Shown here piece after piece: positions 1-10,974 of a stretch of 64,000 nt of DNA. The DNA is from Campylorhamphus procurvoides (taxonomy: Eukaryota; Chordata; Aves; Passeriformes; Dendrocolaptidae). The DNA lies in NCBI GenBank assembly GCA_013396655.1, contig WBMV01001906.1:1456166-1520165 (forward strand), in the 5' to 3' direction. The translations under genes were made by a program, and so were the position numbers. The notes below the pieces were generated by a model. The model was given only the letters and a program-made list of their open reading frames with translations, ran no database searches and had not been told where the DNA came from. Each line of letters begins with the position of its first letter. Position 1 is the stretch's first letter.

Positions 1-593
1 GGCTATAAACAAAACCCTGTTAAAATCTGAAATTTCACCTTGCCAATGTTATGCTTTTGTTGATGCAGGGAGCAGGAAAATGTAAATACAGGTAACTGTT
101 GAATTTCATGCCAATAATTTAGTCTGGAATTATATATGAAATATAAGACATAAAGATAAAAGAGTTAATCCATGTACTGCACAGTTGATAAAGCAGGTCT
201 ACTCTCAACAGAACTAATTAAGTCAGATTTCCATACTGAGTACGTATTGTGGTTCAAATTTTCTAGTAACAACTTAAACCTTTATTGTTTGGAGTATCAG
301 TAATGCCTGTACTGTTGATTGACTCCAGAATCTACCAGTTGTGGATTGAACTCCCATTACAGCCTTTGAGGAGGTAATAGGTAGGAATCCCTCCTTTGCT
401 GGCCATGGCTCCATTAAATGTTTAAGTATTTTTAACCTTATCAGATTTAACTGAAATTAGTTGTTGGATTCAAGGAACATCCCATCCCTTAGTCTCGCTA
501 TGGAGTGGCTGAAAGCACTTGATTTTATTTTGTTTCAATGACTAGCCAAGTAGTTTTAATAGTCACAGCAATAACCTATGGCAGATAACTTAC
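1..593. other. Unique non-coding DNA
   Basis: I see no gene or recognisable repeat here. A tiny splice-like unit, an acceptor ending near 69 followed by a donor at 'acag|gtaact' near 92, would enclose a 23-base microexon. That is well within chance expectation and I do not annotate it as an exon. Confidence 0.5.
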
Positions 594-803
594 CAGTGCC
601 AAAAATTACAGGCTCCATTTTAACCAAATTTATCAGTACCTGTGACCTACCAAACCCTGCATATGGAGGAGAATGTATAGTAAGATGTAAGTTATTCTTC
701 ACAACACAATCCCTATAAGCTGTATTATTCAGGTGCAATTTAACCATTTCCAGTTTTTTCTGCTGGAAAAGCTTATTGAGATACTCTTGTTTTTGTGAAG
801 ATC
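594..803 (-). other. Candidate coding exon, minus strand, unidentified
   Basis: On the minus strand this 210-base segment has no stop in one frame. It begins after an acceptor ending TTTCCTAG and ends at a near-consensus donor, CTG|GTAAGTTA. Both boundaries fall in phase 1, so the segment is symmetric and equals 70 codons. The peptide begins SSQKQEYLNKLFQQKK and later contains HLTIHSPPYAGFGRS. Its composition is protein-like, but I recognise no family. The pyrimidine tract before the acceptor is weak, which is the main argument against it. No neighbouring exon is securely linked: the nearest minus-strand candidate (6082-6249) would create a TGA at the junction. It could equally be a pseudo-exon in intronic or intergenic DNA. 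Confidence 0.2.
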
Positions 804-3800
804 CTAGGAAATGGCAGCTGTACAATGTCACTTGTCATACTTAAGCATAATGAAATGCTGGCTGGATGCTGCAGTGACAAAGATAGAGCAGGCTGCTTCA
901 TTGTCTGTTCCTGTCTGGAAAGGCCATTACAGTCTGTGTCCTGCTTCTCCTTCCATACAAGTGCAACTTACTATTGTAAAAGCAGCCAAGCTCTTTCAGA
1001 GTGCAACATGGTTCTCCTGTGGTGGGGTGCACATATTCTGTCCTGCAGAGGTAGCTGCTGGCATGTCATGGAGGGTAGGGGAGAGAGAAAAAGATGGGTT
1101 TGATTTGTTGTTATTTATTTTTAAAATACCCAGAATGAAGCAAACCCAAAACAAAAACACCGAAACCTCAAAAAATTCCCACCCAACAAGAAGTCCACAA
1201 TAGAAGTTCAGCTATTTGCAGGGCCATTTTGTTCTGGCAGTTCCACACAATACATAGCATTGTGACAAGTGAGTAGATACATTGGATGAAATTAATGAGC
1301 TGAACAAAATCCATGCATGCTGCTCAGTTGGATGGGGACATGAGCCTGCTTTCACACTGCAGAGGACTGTGGTGGTGCGCCATGGCAATTTGTCCAGTCC
1401 TGAGTCTGAGGAACTGCACACACTCCTGCCTTTTGTGTGCTGTATCCTGTGGGATTGTCTGCTTTCTGCCACCAGATGGGGAATTTCTGTTGGGAATGAG
1501 TGTGGTGAAAGAAAATTTGATTCTACACAACCACCTTCAAAACTATCTAATTGACAACCATGTATGTGCCAAGGAAGGGTGAGGGACTGAAAGGGGAAGT
1601 CTTTACAAAGGCAGGAGAGATTTGAGATAGCAGTACAACTTGAGACCTATGTCCCAATTTGGTAAACAAATGTTTGCTTAATGTTGCTTCCCTCTTGGGA
1701 CTTTTTAGTTGGATAAAGATATGCTGAGGTGGTTTAATGGACCAGTGAACTGAATAAGAACTAATGTATGTGGTGCCTAACTTGGTATTGATGTCCTTCC
1801 TTCCACCTGATGGGGCTCACCATTTGTCAGTGCAGCTTGGAGAATAAAAAGGGAAGAAAAGCCCTATATATTTTTGATAGTAGGGTAAGGATCTTTTGTG
1901 TTTATAAAACATTTTATGATAAATCCATGCACTTCATAACCACCTTTAACCTTTAATTAATTAATTAACTTAACAGTTAATCAGTACATTTAGTATACAT
2001 TTTTTACTTTTTATAAAGGGAACAACTAAAACAGTAGATAATACAAATCTGTGATGGCTACTTGCTTTCAAGAGCAAAGCTGTGTTTTCATAGTGTAGAC
2101 ATTTCCAATTAACCCTGTAAAGTTTGCTGAAACAAGAAACACTTGTTATAAAATACTTATTTCAATTTAGTGCATGAAAAATTAATTTTGAATTGCTTTT
2201 GTTTCAGACAAATCACACATGTTTAAGTAGGAGAGTCAGAAACTAATTAACATGATGAACAGGGAAATATGCATAGACAGTTTTAAAGTACTTAAAGTTT
2301 TGGCCTCCAGCAAAATCTTTCAGTCTTTTCATTTGAGAAGTGTTCTGCCTTAGGGTCTAGATGACTAATAGAGTGGCAGTAAAATGCATGAACCTTTCAA
2401 CTTAAGTCACTGGATCAAATATGGCTCAAGTTAGTAGTAAGTGAGAGTCATATTTCCTAGGGTATGTTCAGGACTTGAAATATGATTCTCAGGACCAGAC
2501 TCAGCAAATGACTGAGGTGTCCAGAAATTAGGGGCTTGCTGGTCCAGGCTTTGGGCACTTGGTTCTCAGTGCAGAGATGTGTTCCTGTGCTGTCTGTGGT
2601 TCCTGGAACAGGACCTGGGGAGAATAGGATGCCTTAACACATGGTTCTGTGGCCGAAGTAGAGAGATGAGCCTACACAAACTTGCTGAGAAATAAGAACC
2701 TACCACTAACCAATAGAATGTGTTGGTGAGGAGGATGTTAATGAATTTTTGTCCCATTCCAGGGGTCTGCTGCCTGATTGCACCATCAGCTTAACTATTT
2801 GCTGATAATAACGAAAATGGGTCACTTCTTTCCTAGCTGAGTGCTCTGAGTAGCTTTTTACATATCCTTACTCTTTTGTCACTTACGTTACCAAATTCTG
2901 TTCTGGAATGGCTTCAACAGGAAGTGAATCTGCTCAGTTGTTCCAGCTTCAGTCTTCTGCCAAACACTTATCCTGGGATTAACACAGCCTGCTGTGAGAT
3001 GTGGCTTTGCAGTGCCTTGGCCAGGGTGGAGAACTGAACCAGAGCCTGCTTTTTCTCAATTGCATTCTCAAGCGGCTGTGAAGACTAGGTTATAGATAGA
3101 GGGAATATAGTCCGTGCTTGCTCTCCTGCCCTCTACCTGGGCAGTTATTTTAAAATGTTAACGCTGCATTTAGATTTTAAGAATTAGTCAAGGATTTTTA
3201 TAGTGGAGTTAAGCCACTAGAGAAGCAATCACAACACTATGTCTTGAGTTTCCGACTTCCAAACAGCTTTGAAATGAGAACATTCCTTGAATCTTGGTTT
3301 GATTTGCTTTACACTAGATTCTCTACGAAGTAGATTTCAGCATGCGCATTTTTTGCAAGTGACCGTGTGTTCCCTAAGACCATCTGTAGCAACTGTGGCC
3401 TAAAATGCATTCAGTCAAAAATGTCTTTGCCTGACTTCCCAGATAAAAACTCTTCACAACTATCAGAGCTGTTTCAACCATCTTTATGTCAAGTCTGGGA
3501 ACCAGAAGAGTTGTCTTTGTTGAACTTTGTCCATCTCTGTGGTTCTTGGATGCTATTTGCTTTGTCATTTCTAAAAAACACCATTTGGAGCTCTAGGTGG
3601 TTTCAGGTGCGTTGTGATTGGCAAGGGAAGTGGTCACTGTTCAGCTGTTTCAGGTGACTTGTGGAGTCATTTATCAATGAGCCTGTGGTGCTCACTGATT
3701 TCCTTCGAGTGTCCCAATGACTGAGAGTTCCATTCTCGATTAAAATTCTAGCCTGGAGAAGAAATAGTGGCTGCTGCCTTCATGGCTATAGTAATTTCAT

Positions 3801-4611
3801 GATTGCTTGAGGAAATAGGTGGCCAGCTGGGGAGAGGATAAATCAACCATTTGTCCTCCTGTCTCTCAAGTAAATGGCCCATTGATCACCTTCCTAATAG
3901 TCTTGTTGGACTAAGTCAGGGATCTGAACTCTAGCACTCTACTAAAATGGCAATTCATACTGCAGCTACTCAGGTGCTATTAATGACTCAAAATGGCAAA
4001 GAAAATGAACAAACAATTTAATTTTTTTTAATAAGACAGAGGAAATGAATCCTTATGAAAGCAGTCTTGTCATAATTTTTTTTTCTTAGTAGAAATAACC
4101 CTGACTCAGCCCTGCAAGGTGGTGTAAAAATGCATTCTGTAACCATGCATCTGTCCCACTCTTTTCCTAGTCAAAATAATTGTTTGTTTCTAACCTAAAG
4201 CTGTTATGATTTCGTTTCCTTTTGCCTTTGAGTCTAAGGCCTTTTTTGATTGTGTATTTTTCAAGCCATCTCAGTTGTGAAACGGGAGAGGTTGCTCTGT
4301 GTTGCTATTTGGACACTATGTCTCGTAGCACAGGAAGACTCCTTCAAATTTGAGAGTTGCTAAACTATTCCCCTCGCAGAAAACTACATTTGCTCATCTG
4401 AACAAGCCCCCTCAAAAGATGCAGGATGCACTGAAAATCAGACTTTCCATCTGAAGACGGGGCTTACACAAAGGCTGCATTTTAGACTTAAATGTAGGAC
4501 AAGCATCAACAATCACACCTAAGGCCTTCTCAATGCAGATATTCAGACCTGTTCCTACACTGTGTGATTGGACTTTCCATTAAATTAGATCAATACTTGG
4601 CCTCTTTCCAG
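804..4611. other. Unique non-coding DNA with TAATTA-rich block
   Basis: No gene is supported. A 130-codon plus-strand frame at 811-1203 starts at an ATG in good context (gaaATGG), but the product looks random and has no splice or promoter support. Around 1930-2290 the sequence is very AT-rich, with several TAATTA/ATTAAC homeodomain-type cores and an (ATTA)n run at about 1953-1969. The rest shows only short homopolymers. Confidence 0.5.
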
Positions 4612-4705
4612 AGGTACTATCACAGTCTGCTGAAAGGAGATTTTCTGTCATCCATAATGAGCCTTGCTGCTGTTCCAATACTAATCACTGCTGAATATCA
4701 GCCAG
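4612..4705 (+). other. Candidate exon, plus strand, unidentified
   Basis: A pyrimidine-rich acceptor (ggcctctttccag) precedes 94 bases that are open in frame and end at CCAG|GTAACA. The peptide starts RYYHSLLKGDFLSSIM and is moderately hydrophobic. It starts in phase 0 and ends in phase 1. The donor is weak at position +5. No homology is recognised. It is reported because its phases are compatible with the next plus-strand candidate at 7721. A pseudo-exon is the more likely explanation. Confidence 0.12.
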
Positions 4706-4852
4706 GTAACAGCAAAAATAGGGAGCTGGGGAGTCTGAGTTGGGAGAAATATGGGCCTGAGGAGTTTGTCCCAAGTTCTTACAACTTCTCTTCATATAGG
4801 GCTTCTCTTCTAGTAGGGCTGTGTGGTGGGAAAGGATTTACTGGAGTTGGTT

Positions 4853-4866
4853 AAAAAAAAAAAAAA
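4853..4866. repeat. Poly(A) tract, 14 A
   Basis: There are fourteen consecutive A, followed by an A-rich segment to about 4878. No poly(A) signal or gene-like sequence lies immediately upstream, so it is annotated only as a simple repeat. Confidence 0.8.
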
Positions 4867-5592
4867 CAATCAAAAAAAACTCCACAAAAATACCTTTGCA
4901 TTCAGTTGCTTCATTTTCATTTCATGTGTAGGTAGATGAAAAATGGTGCACACTGAGAAGTCAGGGGGAAGAAGGGAGACATTTTGAAAGAATATTAAAG
5001 AGCTTTACAGGTGCAGTATTTTGTTCAGGGAAAGGAAGAGACCACTCTCCCTTACAGTGTTTGTGCATATTTTTCCTTCTTGATACAAGGATATAGCTGG
5101 AACCTTTTTTTCCTTCCTGTAGCTTACTTTTTATTTCCTTTCATGATGGAATTTCTTCCCTTCATTTCTTCATATTTACACTGAAAATAGTTGCTGTAGA
5201 CTTGCACAACTTTTGTTGTCTTATATACGGCACCGTTTATGCATCTACTCCCAGGTATAGGAACTGCTGACCCTTCTCTTATTTGGAAAGGAAACTGTCA
5301 GCCAAAGCCAAACATTGTGCATATTTCAATAACTTCCCTTTCCTTAAGTGTAAATTACAAGCTTTTAAAGAAAAATTATCTTGTTTGTTATTTACAACAA
5401 TAATTTCATAATTGGTGTATTAGATGTATTAAGGCAGTTATTAGTAATTATATAATTGCTGCCTAACAACTACTGAGTGTCTGCTCGGATAAAGGAGTTA
5501 GATATGGTCTACAGAGTGTTATCTCAAATCTTGCTGAAATGTTGAGAGCACAATTACACTCTTATTAGGGTAATGGGTTGAAAGAACTGTTG
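4867..5592. other. Unique AT-rich non-coding DNA
   Basis: No open frame or known repeat is supported. From about 5340 to 5592 the sequence is very AT-rich, with several TAATTA-like cores, and leads into the inverted repeat that starts at 5593. Confidence 0.5.
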
Positions 5593-5721
5593 AGACATTT
5601 AATTGGTATCAAACAACATGTGATTGTTTGTTGATTAGGTATCAATTACAACAAGGCACAAACTGACATTTGATAAGCATGGTAACTGATATCTTGCTTT
5701 TGTTATGCCAATTAAATGTCT
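5593..5721. repeat. Inverted repeat with 17-bp arms
   Basis: The left arm (5593-5609, agacatttaattggtat) is the reverse complement of the right arm (5705-5721, atgccaattaaatgtct) at 16 of 17 positions. A 95-bp spacer separates them. The spacer repeats ggtatcaa twice and contains other AT-rich motifs. The flanks show no clear target-site duplication, so a MITE is possible but not demonstrated. A structured conserved non-coding element is the alternative. Confidence 0.6.
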
Positions 5722-6364
5722 AAATAGTATTATAAATAATTAGAAAATCTCTAATGTGTTTGGCAGCTTGTCAGGTGAAATGCAAATGTGGGGGCTTCTG
5801 CCTGGGCATGTGGAGCTTGGACATTTTCTCACGAATTGGGACTGTCTTTAGCACAGACTTTGGATAAACAAATACCCAATTTCACAAGAGTTGTGCTTTT
5901 CCTCACTATCAAATTAATTTGATGAAATGGAGGTATAAATATTTGCTGAGTTAAACATAGTAAACCCAGATAATTCAGAAGATTCTTACCCAATTTTGTC
6001 AGCAGACATCCTATCTGAAAGTTGTTTGTCACTGTGATTTAATCCATGTATATCCATGTACATATCAACACATTGATTTACATTTCTCCATGTAAATTAA
6101 GACTTCTTCCTCTGTTAACTTGTCTTGTGCTGTAAGAGTACAGCTGAGAGACTTGGAGGAGAGACTGTAATTTCCTTTTGCAGTGCAAACAGTACACTGT
6201 TTTTCCGCATGCTCGGTAGAACAAGGTTTTTGTTTCAACCTTGAAACCACTGAGTGGAAGTTGTAACTGTAATGAGAGTTTAATATAAAAAGTAAATTAA
6301 TGAGCATATAGGAAAGGGAACTTTGGAGGGAAGGAGAGAAATCTATGTGCATATGCCTTGATAA
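5722..6364. other. Non-coding DNA with weak minus-strand exon candidate
   Basis: The only gene-like signal is a minus-strand segment at 6082-6249. It has 168 open bases, acceptor CCACTCAG, donor AAAT|GTAAAT, and phase 1 at both ends. The peptide includes TAQDKLTEEEVLIYMEK. The donor is mediocre and no family is recognised. A short hairpin, gtttcaa-cc-ttgaaac, lies near 6231-6246. Confidence 0.3.
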
Positions 6365-7162
6365 GGCTTCTCGTTAACTGGTATAAATGAAAATGTTTCA
6401 GGAGTTCTACTTCAGCGCAAGGCTTATTTGGACCAGTTATACACTCAAGCTGCGGCCCAGAAAACTAAGGGATGTGTGTTCCTGCAAATCTTGTCAGCAG
6501 ATACAAAGCTCTCTTTTAGCTTTCTGCAGTTATATTTACAAGTACATCCAGTGGACCTTTCCTGTTCTGCAAGAAACTCTGAAGGGAAAAGAGTGGAAAT
6601 ACTCCTTTTCTGCCCAAGTGCCAGCATAGATTTTTTTTTCTGGGTGCCCTATACTGCCACTTGGAAGGCTTTCTTCTTTGTTGGCCAGGTGATGATGGCC
6701 AGGACAAGAGGAAGTGTCAGTGATCCCCAGGGACCAGTTTGTCCTTTTGTCTTTTTCCGGAGCTTGTCCTTACTTTGTTTCCTAGGACAGCTGATTGCTG
6801 GGATGGGGTGCCTTTCCCTCCTCATGTTTGCTAGCCTGCAATGGCTTCAGCTTTCTGATATTTGCATCTGCACTGATGAATATACACAGTTTATAATTGC
6901 GGTTTTCTCTAAGATAACTTGCAAGGAACAAAGGAAGCATTTCTGTCAAGTGACAGATGATGGTGGTATTTGTCTGAATTCTGTTTCCCTGTACGTGCAG
7001 CTATGTAGATCTATCTTTCAAAGTGCCACCTTATTAACTTCTCAAGCTCCTGAAGGTTCTGTCCTATGGCATATTTGCTCAGGCAGCCGATTTGTCTTGC
7101 ATATAGCAGTGAGAATAAATGTGTGGTTAGCATCTTGGTGGGTTTTTTCCTTTATGAAATGA
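6365..7162 (+). other. Unusually long open frame, probably non-coding
   Basis: This frame runs stop to stop for 265 codons (6365-7159) with its stop at 7160-7162. It is the longest in the window. The first near-cognate start is a TTG at 6428; there is no early ATG in good context. The translation is rich in Cys, Phe, Leu, Ser and Trp and shows no domain, repeat or signal I recognise, which is typical of non-coding frames. Two other frames on both strands are also stop-poor between 6387 and 6707, so the region simply lacks stops. Given the stop frequency expected at this base composition, a frame this long is unlikely by chance in 64 kb. I therefore keep it as an anomaly rather than a gene. 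Confidence 0.2.
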
Positions 7163-7179
7163 AATTATATTTATTGCTT

Positions 7180-7530
7180 ATGACTGAAATTAATTCATCA
7201 CAATGCAAGAAGGCTTGTCACTGAAATGCTGTAGATGTCAACAAGTGTTGTTATCGTGATGCGATGTCAAAATTAACTTAAAATAGCTCCATTACATGCA
7301 AATGAAATGTTTCTTTGGGAAATGATCCATTCCGTGTCAACTTCATTACCTAAACTGCCTCTGATCGCTTGGATGTGTAACATCTTTCTGTAATTCAAAT
7401 ACCGTAAATGAGCGCTCTCTAATCATCATTGTGCTTTTAGCAGAGGCAAGATGGATGATTATGGGCTGCAACCTGTACGGAGCAGGTAGTTCTCAGTTAT
7501 TGTTTGCGGGGCTGTGTTATCGACATTTGT
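7180..7530. promoter_or_regulatory. Possible conserved non-coding element
   Basis: This block is AT-rich yet keeps several CpGs (for example atcgtgatgcgatg, attccgtg, gatcgc, accgtaaatgagcgc) in a CpG-poor neighbourhood. It also contains an octamer site, ATGCAAAT, near 7298 and several TAAT cores. Retained CpGs and dense factor motifs suggest an enhancer under constraint. This is inference from composition; no alignment was possible. Confidence 0.25.
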
Positions 7531-7720
7531 TTAAAGCAGTCTTGCTAGAGGAGTAGTCTCGTGGTGGGAAGGATGGGTAGATCTGTAGTTTGGAATAAGT
7601 TGAGACTTTTAAAAAAAGCTGTCGCTTTGTCTAAAATATTCCAAGTGCTATTGAAGCCAACAGCTATCTCACTTTTTGCTATAATATTGAACAGAAAGCT
7701 TGTTCTTTTCCTTGTTTCAG

Positions 7721-7770
7721 ATGCTAAATACATAGTCTTCCAGCTCTTCTGTGCAAAATATTGTTTCTCA
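7721..7770 (+). other. Candidate exon, plus strand, unidentified
   Basis: A strong acceptor (cttttccttgtttcag) is followed by 50 bases open in one frame, ending at TCA|GTGAGA. It begins with two bases completing a codon (phase 1) and ends on a codon boundary. The peptide is AKYIVFQLFCAKYCFS. The open frame continues past the donor to 7953, into a T-rich then A-rich stretch that is clearly non-coding. No family is recognised; a pseudo-exon is likely. Confidence 0.12.
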
Positions 7771-7799
7771 GTGAGAGCAACCTACCAGATGGAACATTA

Positions 7800-7930
7800 C
7801 AAAGCTGTGTTTGAAGGGGTTTGTTTTGTAGTTTGTTTTAGTGTTTGTTTTTGGGTTTTTTTCCCTGTTTTGATTTTTCTATTTTTTGTTTGTTTGATTT
7901 TTATAAAAAAAAAACAACAAAAAAAGAAGT
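7800..7930. repeat. T/G-rich then A-rich low-complexity stretch
   Basis: About 130 bases of gtttgttt-type sequence switch to A-rich caacaaaaaaag near 7905. The two halves can form an imperfect hairpin. It looks like low-complexity DNA rather than a transposon end. Confidence 0.6.
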
Positions 7931-7953
7931 CCAGACAGGCAGAAATTTTTTGA

Positions 7954-10901
7954 CTTGTTCATTTGTTAGAGAAACTTGCATGGACTCCGTTCTCAGTCTG
8001 TGCAGCTCTATCTACAGTGAAATGTATAATGTGAAATTGTGATGTTTTGCTGGTGTTTTGCTTAGGAACAGAAGAAACAAAATCAATCTGATGCTGGAAC
8101 ATTCTATTTCAATGTTTCCCGACTGGCATTTTATTTTCTTTTGGCTGTGATTTGAATATTTTGTCTTTAGGTATATTGATACAGAATGCAGAAGTGGAAA
8201 TCAAAATCAGGTTTTCCAATATCTCCTGTAAAAATGTTTTGATTAGTCAAAAATGAGTAGAAATGATCCCTCCTTGCCTTCCCACCTACAATTTGTCTTC
8301 AAAATGTTGAAACTTTTGGAGTTTTTTTCTATATTACATGAAGCAAGAGATTTGAAACAGAAAACTTCTGTTGCCTTACTGCTGCTTTCTGCATTGCTTC
8401 AGCTGTGCTCCTCTGCTGTGTGCCTTTTACATTGAGTACTTTGTGTTTCACAAACATATTTTAAATAAGTAAGTAATTGCTGTTAATCTTACAAATAAAT
8501 ACAGCATGTACTGTAAGAGTCACATAAGTGTGTATCTCTGTCAGCTCACTGCAGTGCAGTAGGTAAGAAGTCCTTCATTTCTCCCCCTAGCCGTCTTGCA
8601 GACAGGATTTTCTCACCCCTTGTCTCTCATGGTGAGTTTCCTGAGGACTTGAAAGATGTTGCTAGGAGCTCTTTTGAGCAGAGAGTCATCCAAAATGAGG
8701 TGGAGTTGTCACAGCTTCTCACTGTTTTTTCAGTGTCCTAGGGAAAAATCTTCCCCTCAGAAAATTTTGGAGAAGCACTCCTGCTTGCAGTAAACGTAAA
8801 ATTTCTTCAGTGAATTAGCTTAATTGCAGCTTTCAGCTATCAATCTCAGGCTTGAATTGTTGGCGTAACTTCTGTGTCCATCGGTGAATCTCAAGTTCTG
8901 TTTGTGGCTTGGTAGGAATTATTGGGGAGGTAAGAAGTCCTGCTGTGAGCTGCTGGAGGTAATTAAAAGGCTGATAAGAGTGGTAATTCTCCAGTCGGAG
9001 AGGAGAGATGGTGTTGAGGTGAATTTCTGGGCCCCTTCAAATGACATTTGGTGCAAGTGTGCAGCTGCCACAAGCACAGCCTTATGGAAACAGAAGGTGA
9101 GGTGGCAGAAGTGCCGTTTCAAATAGCTCTGCTGCCTACACGACGAGACAGCCTTACAGCAGGCGCTTTGTTAACACTCTTGCTGTCTGATTCGAAAGAA
9201 GATGATGGGAACAAACAGAGGGATTTTAAAAGCTCTCCACTTTGTCACTCTTCCTGACCTGTCACATGCTGATCCACCTCAGGAAAGGAGCCCTTTTCCC
9301 ATTACATTCACAGAGATGAACGGAGCTGCATTCTGTTGGGATCTTGGCTTATGTCTTGTTTCAATTTGTTTCCTAAAGTGCTTGCTTTCCATGGGAACTT
9401 GTGCAGAAATGTAATTTGCCACTGAGTGACTTTGTTTTTTCAGTTAGCTCTTTCCTTCATAGCATATGATATATGTCAATGAAATAGCAATGCGGTACTC
9501 AAGATCAGTAAAACTGAGCTGTTTTGGCATGGGAAAAGAGCAGTATGTCTTAAGTAGCTCAACTGCTGATCGTTTTGCTTTACCAGTTATCACTTTTTGA
9601 GATCTTAAGAAGTGTTATCATTTGGATGTATATGTTCTGCTCTAGTTGCACTGTAAGTTGTCTGGGTCAGACATACTGCTTTAAAAGATTACATTTTCTG
9701 ATGTAAAACATGGAGTGGGGGTGCTGTGATGGCATTAGGAATGCCCAGTTTCTCATCTTGTACTTTGAGGAACACATGAAGCTTGTGTTCCTGCTCTCGG
9801 TAGGACAGACATGGCCCTCTTCCCATTACAGATGATTTATTCTCAACCTGAATGCCCTTTCTTCCTGGCAGAGGTTTCATCCATTCCCTTTCCCTGGCTG
9901 GTTCACAGGAAGGAGGCTGCTGATGCACTGCAAGGGGGAAACCAAGAGCTGCTAACAGTGAGAAAAGCCAACCTGCACCTTCCAAAGTGTGTGCCTGTTA
10001 GGCTCCTGTTAACTTCTGTGGCTCTTAGACCACAGGTGAAACTCTGTATTCATGTTCTTTCAGTTCAGTAGTAGCAGCAATATCTTAAAAATAACAGAGG
10101 AAGTATGTAAAAAAAGATGTGGTGGTGTTATATCAGGGCAGATTATTCATTTGTATGCTCTGCCTTAACAAAGAATGCTCGTTAGAAAATTCAAATTAAA
10201 AGTAATAAGTTGATGTGCTGAAAACTACCTACCATTAAAAAAAAAATCTTTCCTTTTACACAAGCTTCTTAAACTGAGAAAAAGGTAGAGGGTAGGGGAA
10301 CAAGAAGCCAGATAGGGCCATTAATCTCCTTTGGATGTAAAAATGAAGATGGAAATACCATTTACTTCCCTAGAATTTGTTTGAATAGTATGGACTAACC
10401 CTGTAAAACACATTACACAGATCTGCCAGGAGGAAAAATAAAAACAGTTTGATAAGAGATGGACAAGATTTTTACCTGACAGCATAATTTTTTTTTGTTC
10501 TCAAAACTGCTGCCCAAGTACCAAAGTTTGTCAAAACTGTTCAGCAGTTTGGGACAGCTGTGTCATATCACAGAGCAAATGAAACGTCACTTCTAGAATT
10601 GCCACACTTCTTGTTGCCATAATTATACTGAAAATGAGTGGAATTAGCTAGTTAGTTCTGTGTTAAATAGATCCGATCTTCTGATAAAAATATAAGAAGC
10701 ATCTATTCTTCAACACAATCTAATTCTGTTCTCTTTTCCAAGAGCAGAACAGGCCAGGTCCTTGTCCTGCATCCTCTGCAGCATGTATTCCAGCCCAGGA
10801 ATAAATGGCTGTACAAAACCAGAGGAGAGAATCAAAAGCCCTGACATCTGAAAAAGTGTGAATAACGAATGATTTCTTTTTCTTCCTTTTTTTTTAAATA
10901 G
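7954..10901. other. Unique non-coding DNA
   Basis: No gene or interspersed repeat is recognised. A minus-strand frame at 9689-9985 translates to a signal-peptide-like start, but it begins at TTG and has no promoter or splice support. Confidence 0.5.
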
Positions 10902-10974
10902 GGAATCAGTTGTCTCAAACTCAGTCAGCAGCAAAGAAAAAGTTTGTTGAAAGAAGTTTGCCCTGGAGCTGAGA
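10902..10974 (+). other. Candidate exon with good splice sites, unidentified
   Basis: A long pyrimidine tract (10872-10895) ends at TTTAAATAG, followed by 73 bases open in one frame and a good donor, AGA|GTAAGG. The peptide includes LKLSQQQRKSLLKEVCPGAE. It starts in phase 0 and ends in phase 1. Another frame is also open until just before the donor. No family is recognised. This is among the better splice-site pairs on the plus strand, but lncRNA exons and pseudo-exons look the same. Confidence 0.2.

Noticed and set aside
594..6249. A minus-strand gene joining candidate exons 6082-6249 and 594-803
   Set aside because: Joining them places T before GA and makes an in-frame TGA at the junction, so they cannot be adjacent coding exons.
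8929..8942. Shared 14-mer aggtaagaagtcct with 8560 region as a repeat
   Set aside because: The match stops immediately on both sides and is short enough to be coincidence.
9689..9985. Minus-strand frame with a signal-peptide-like start
   Set aside because: The start is TTG, no splice sites or promoter fit, and the rest of the product looks random.
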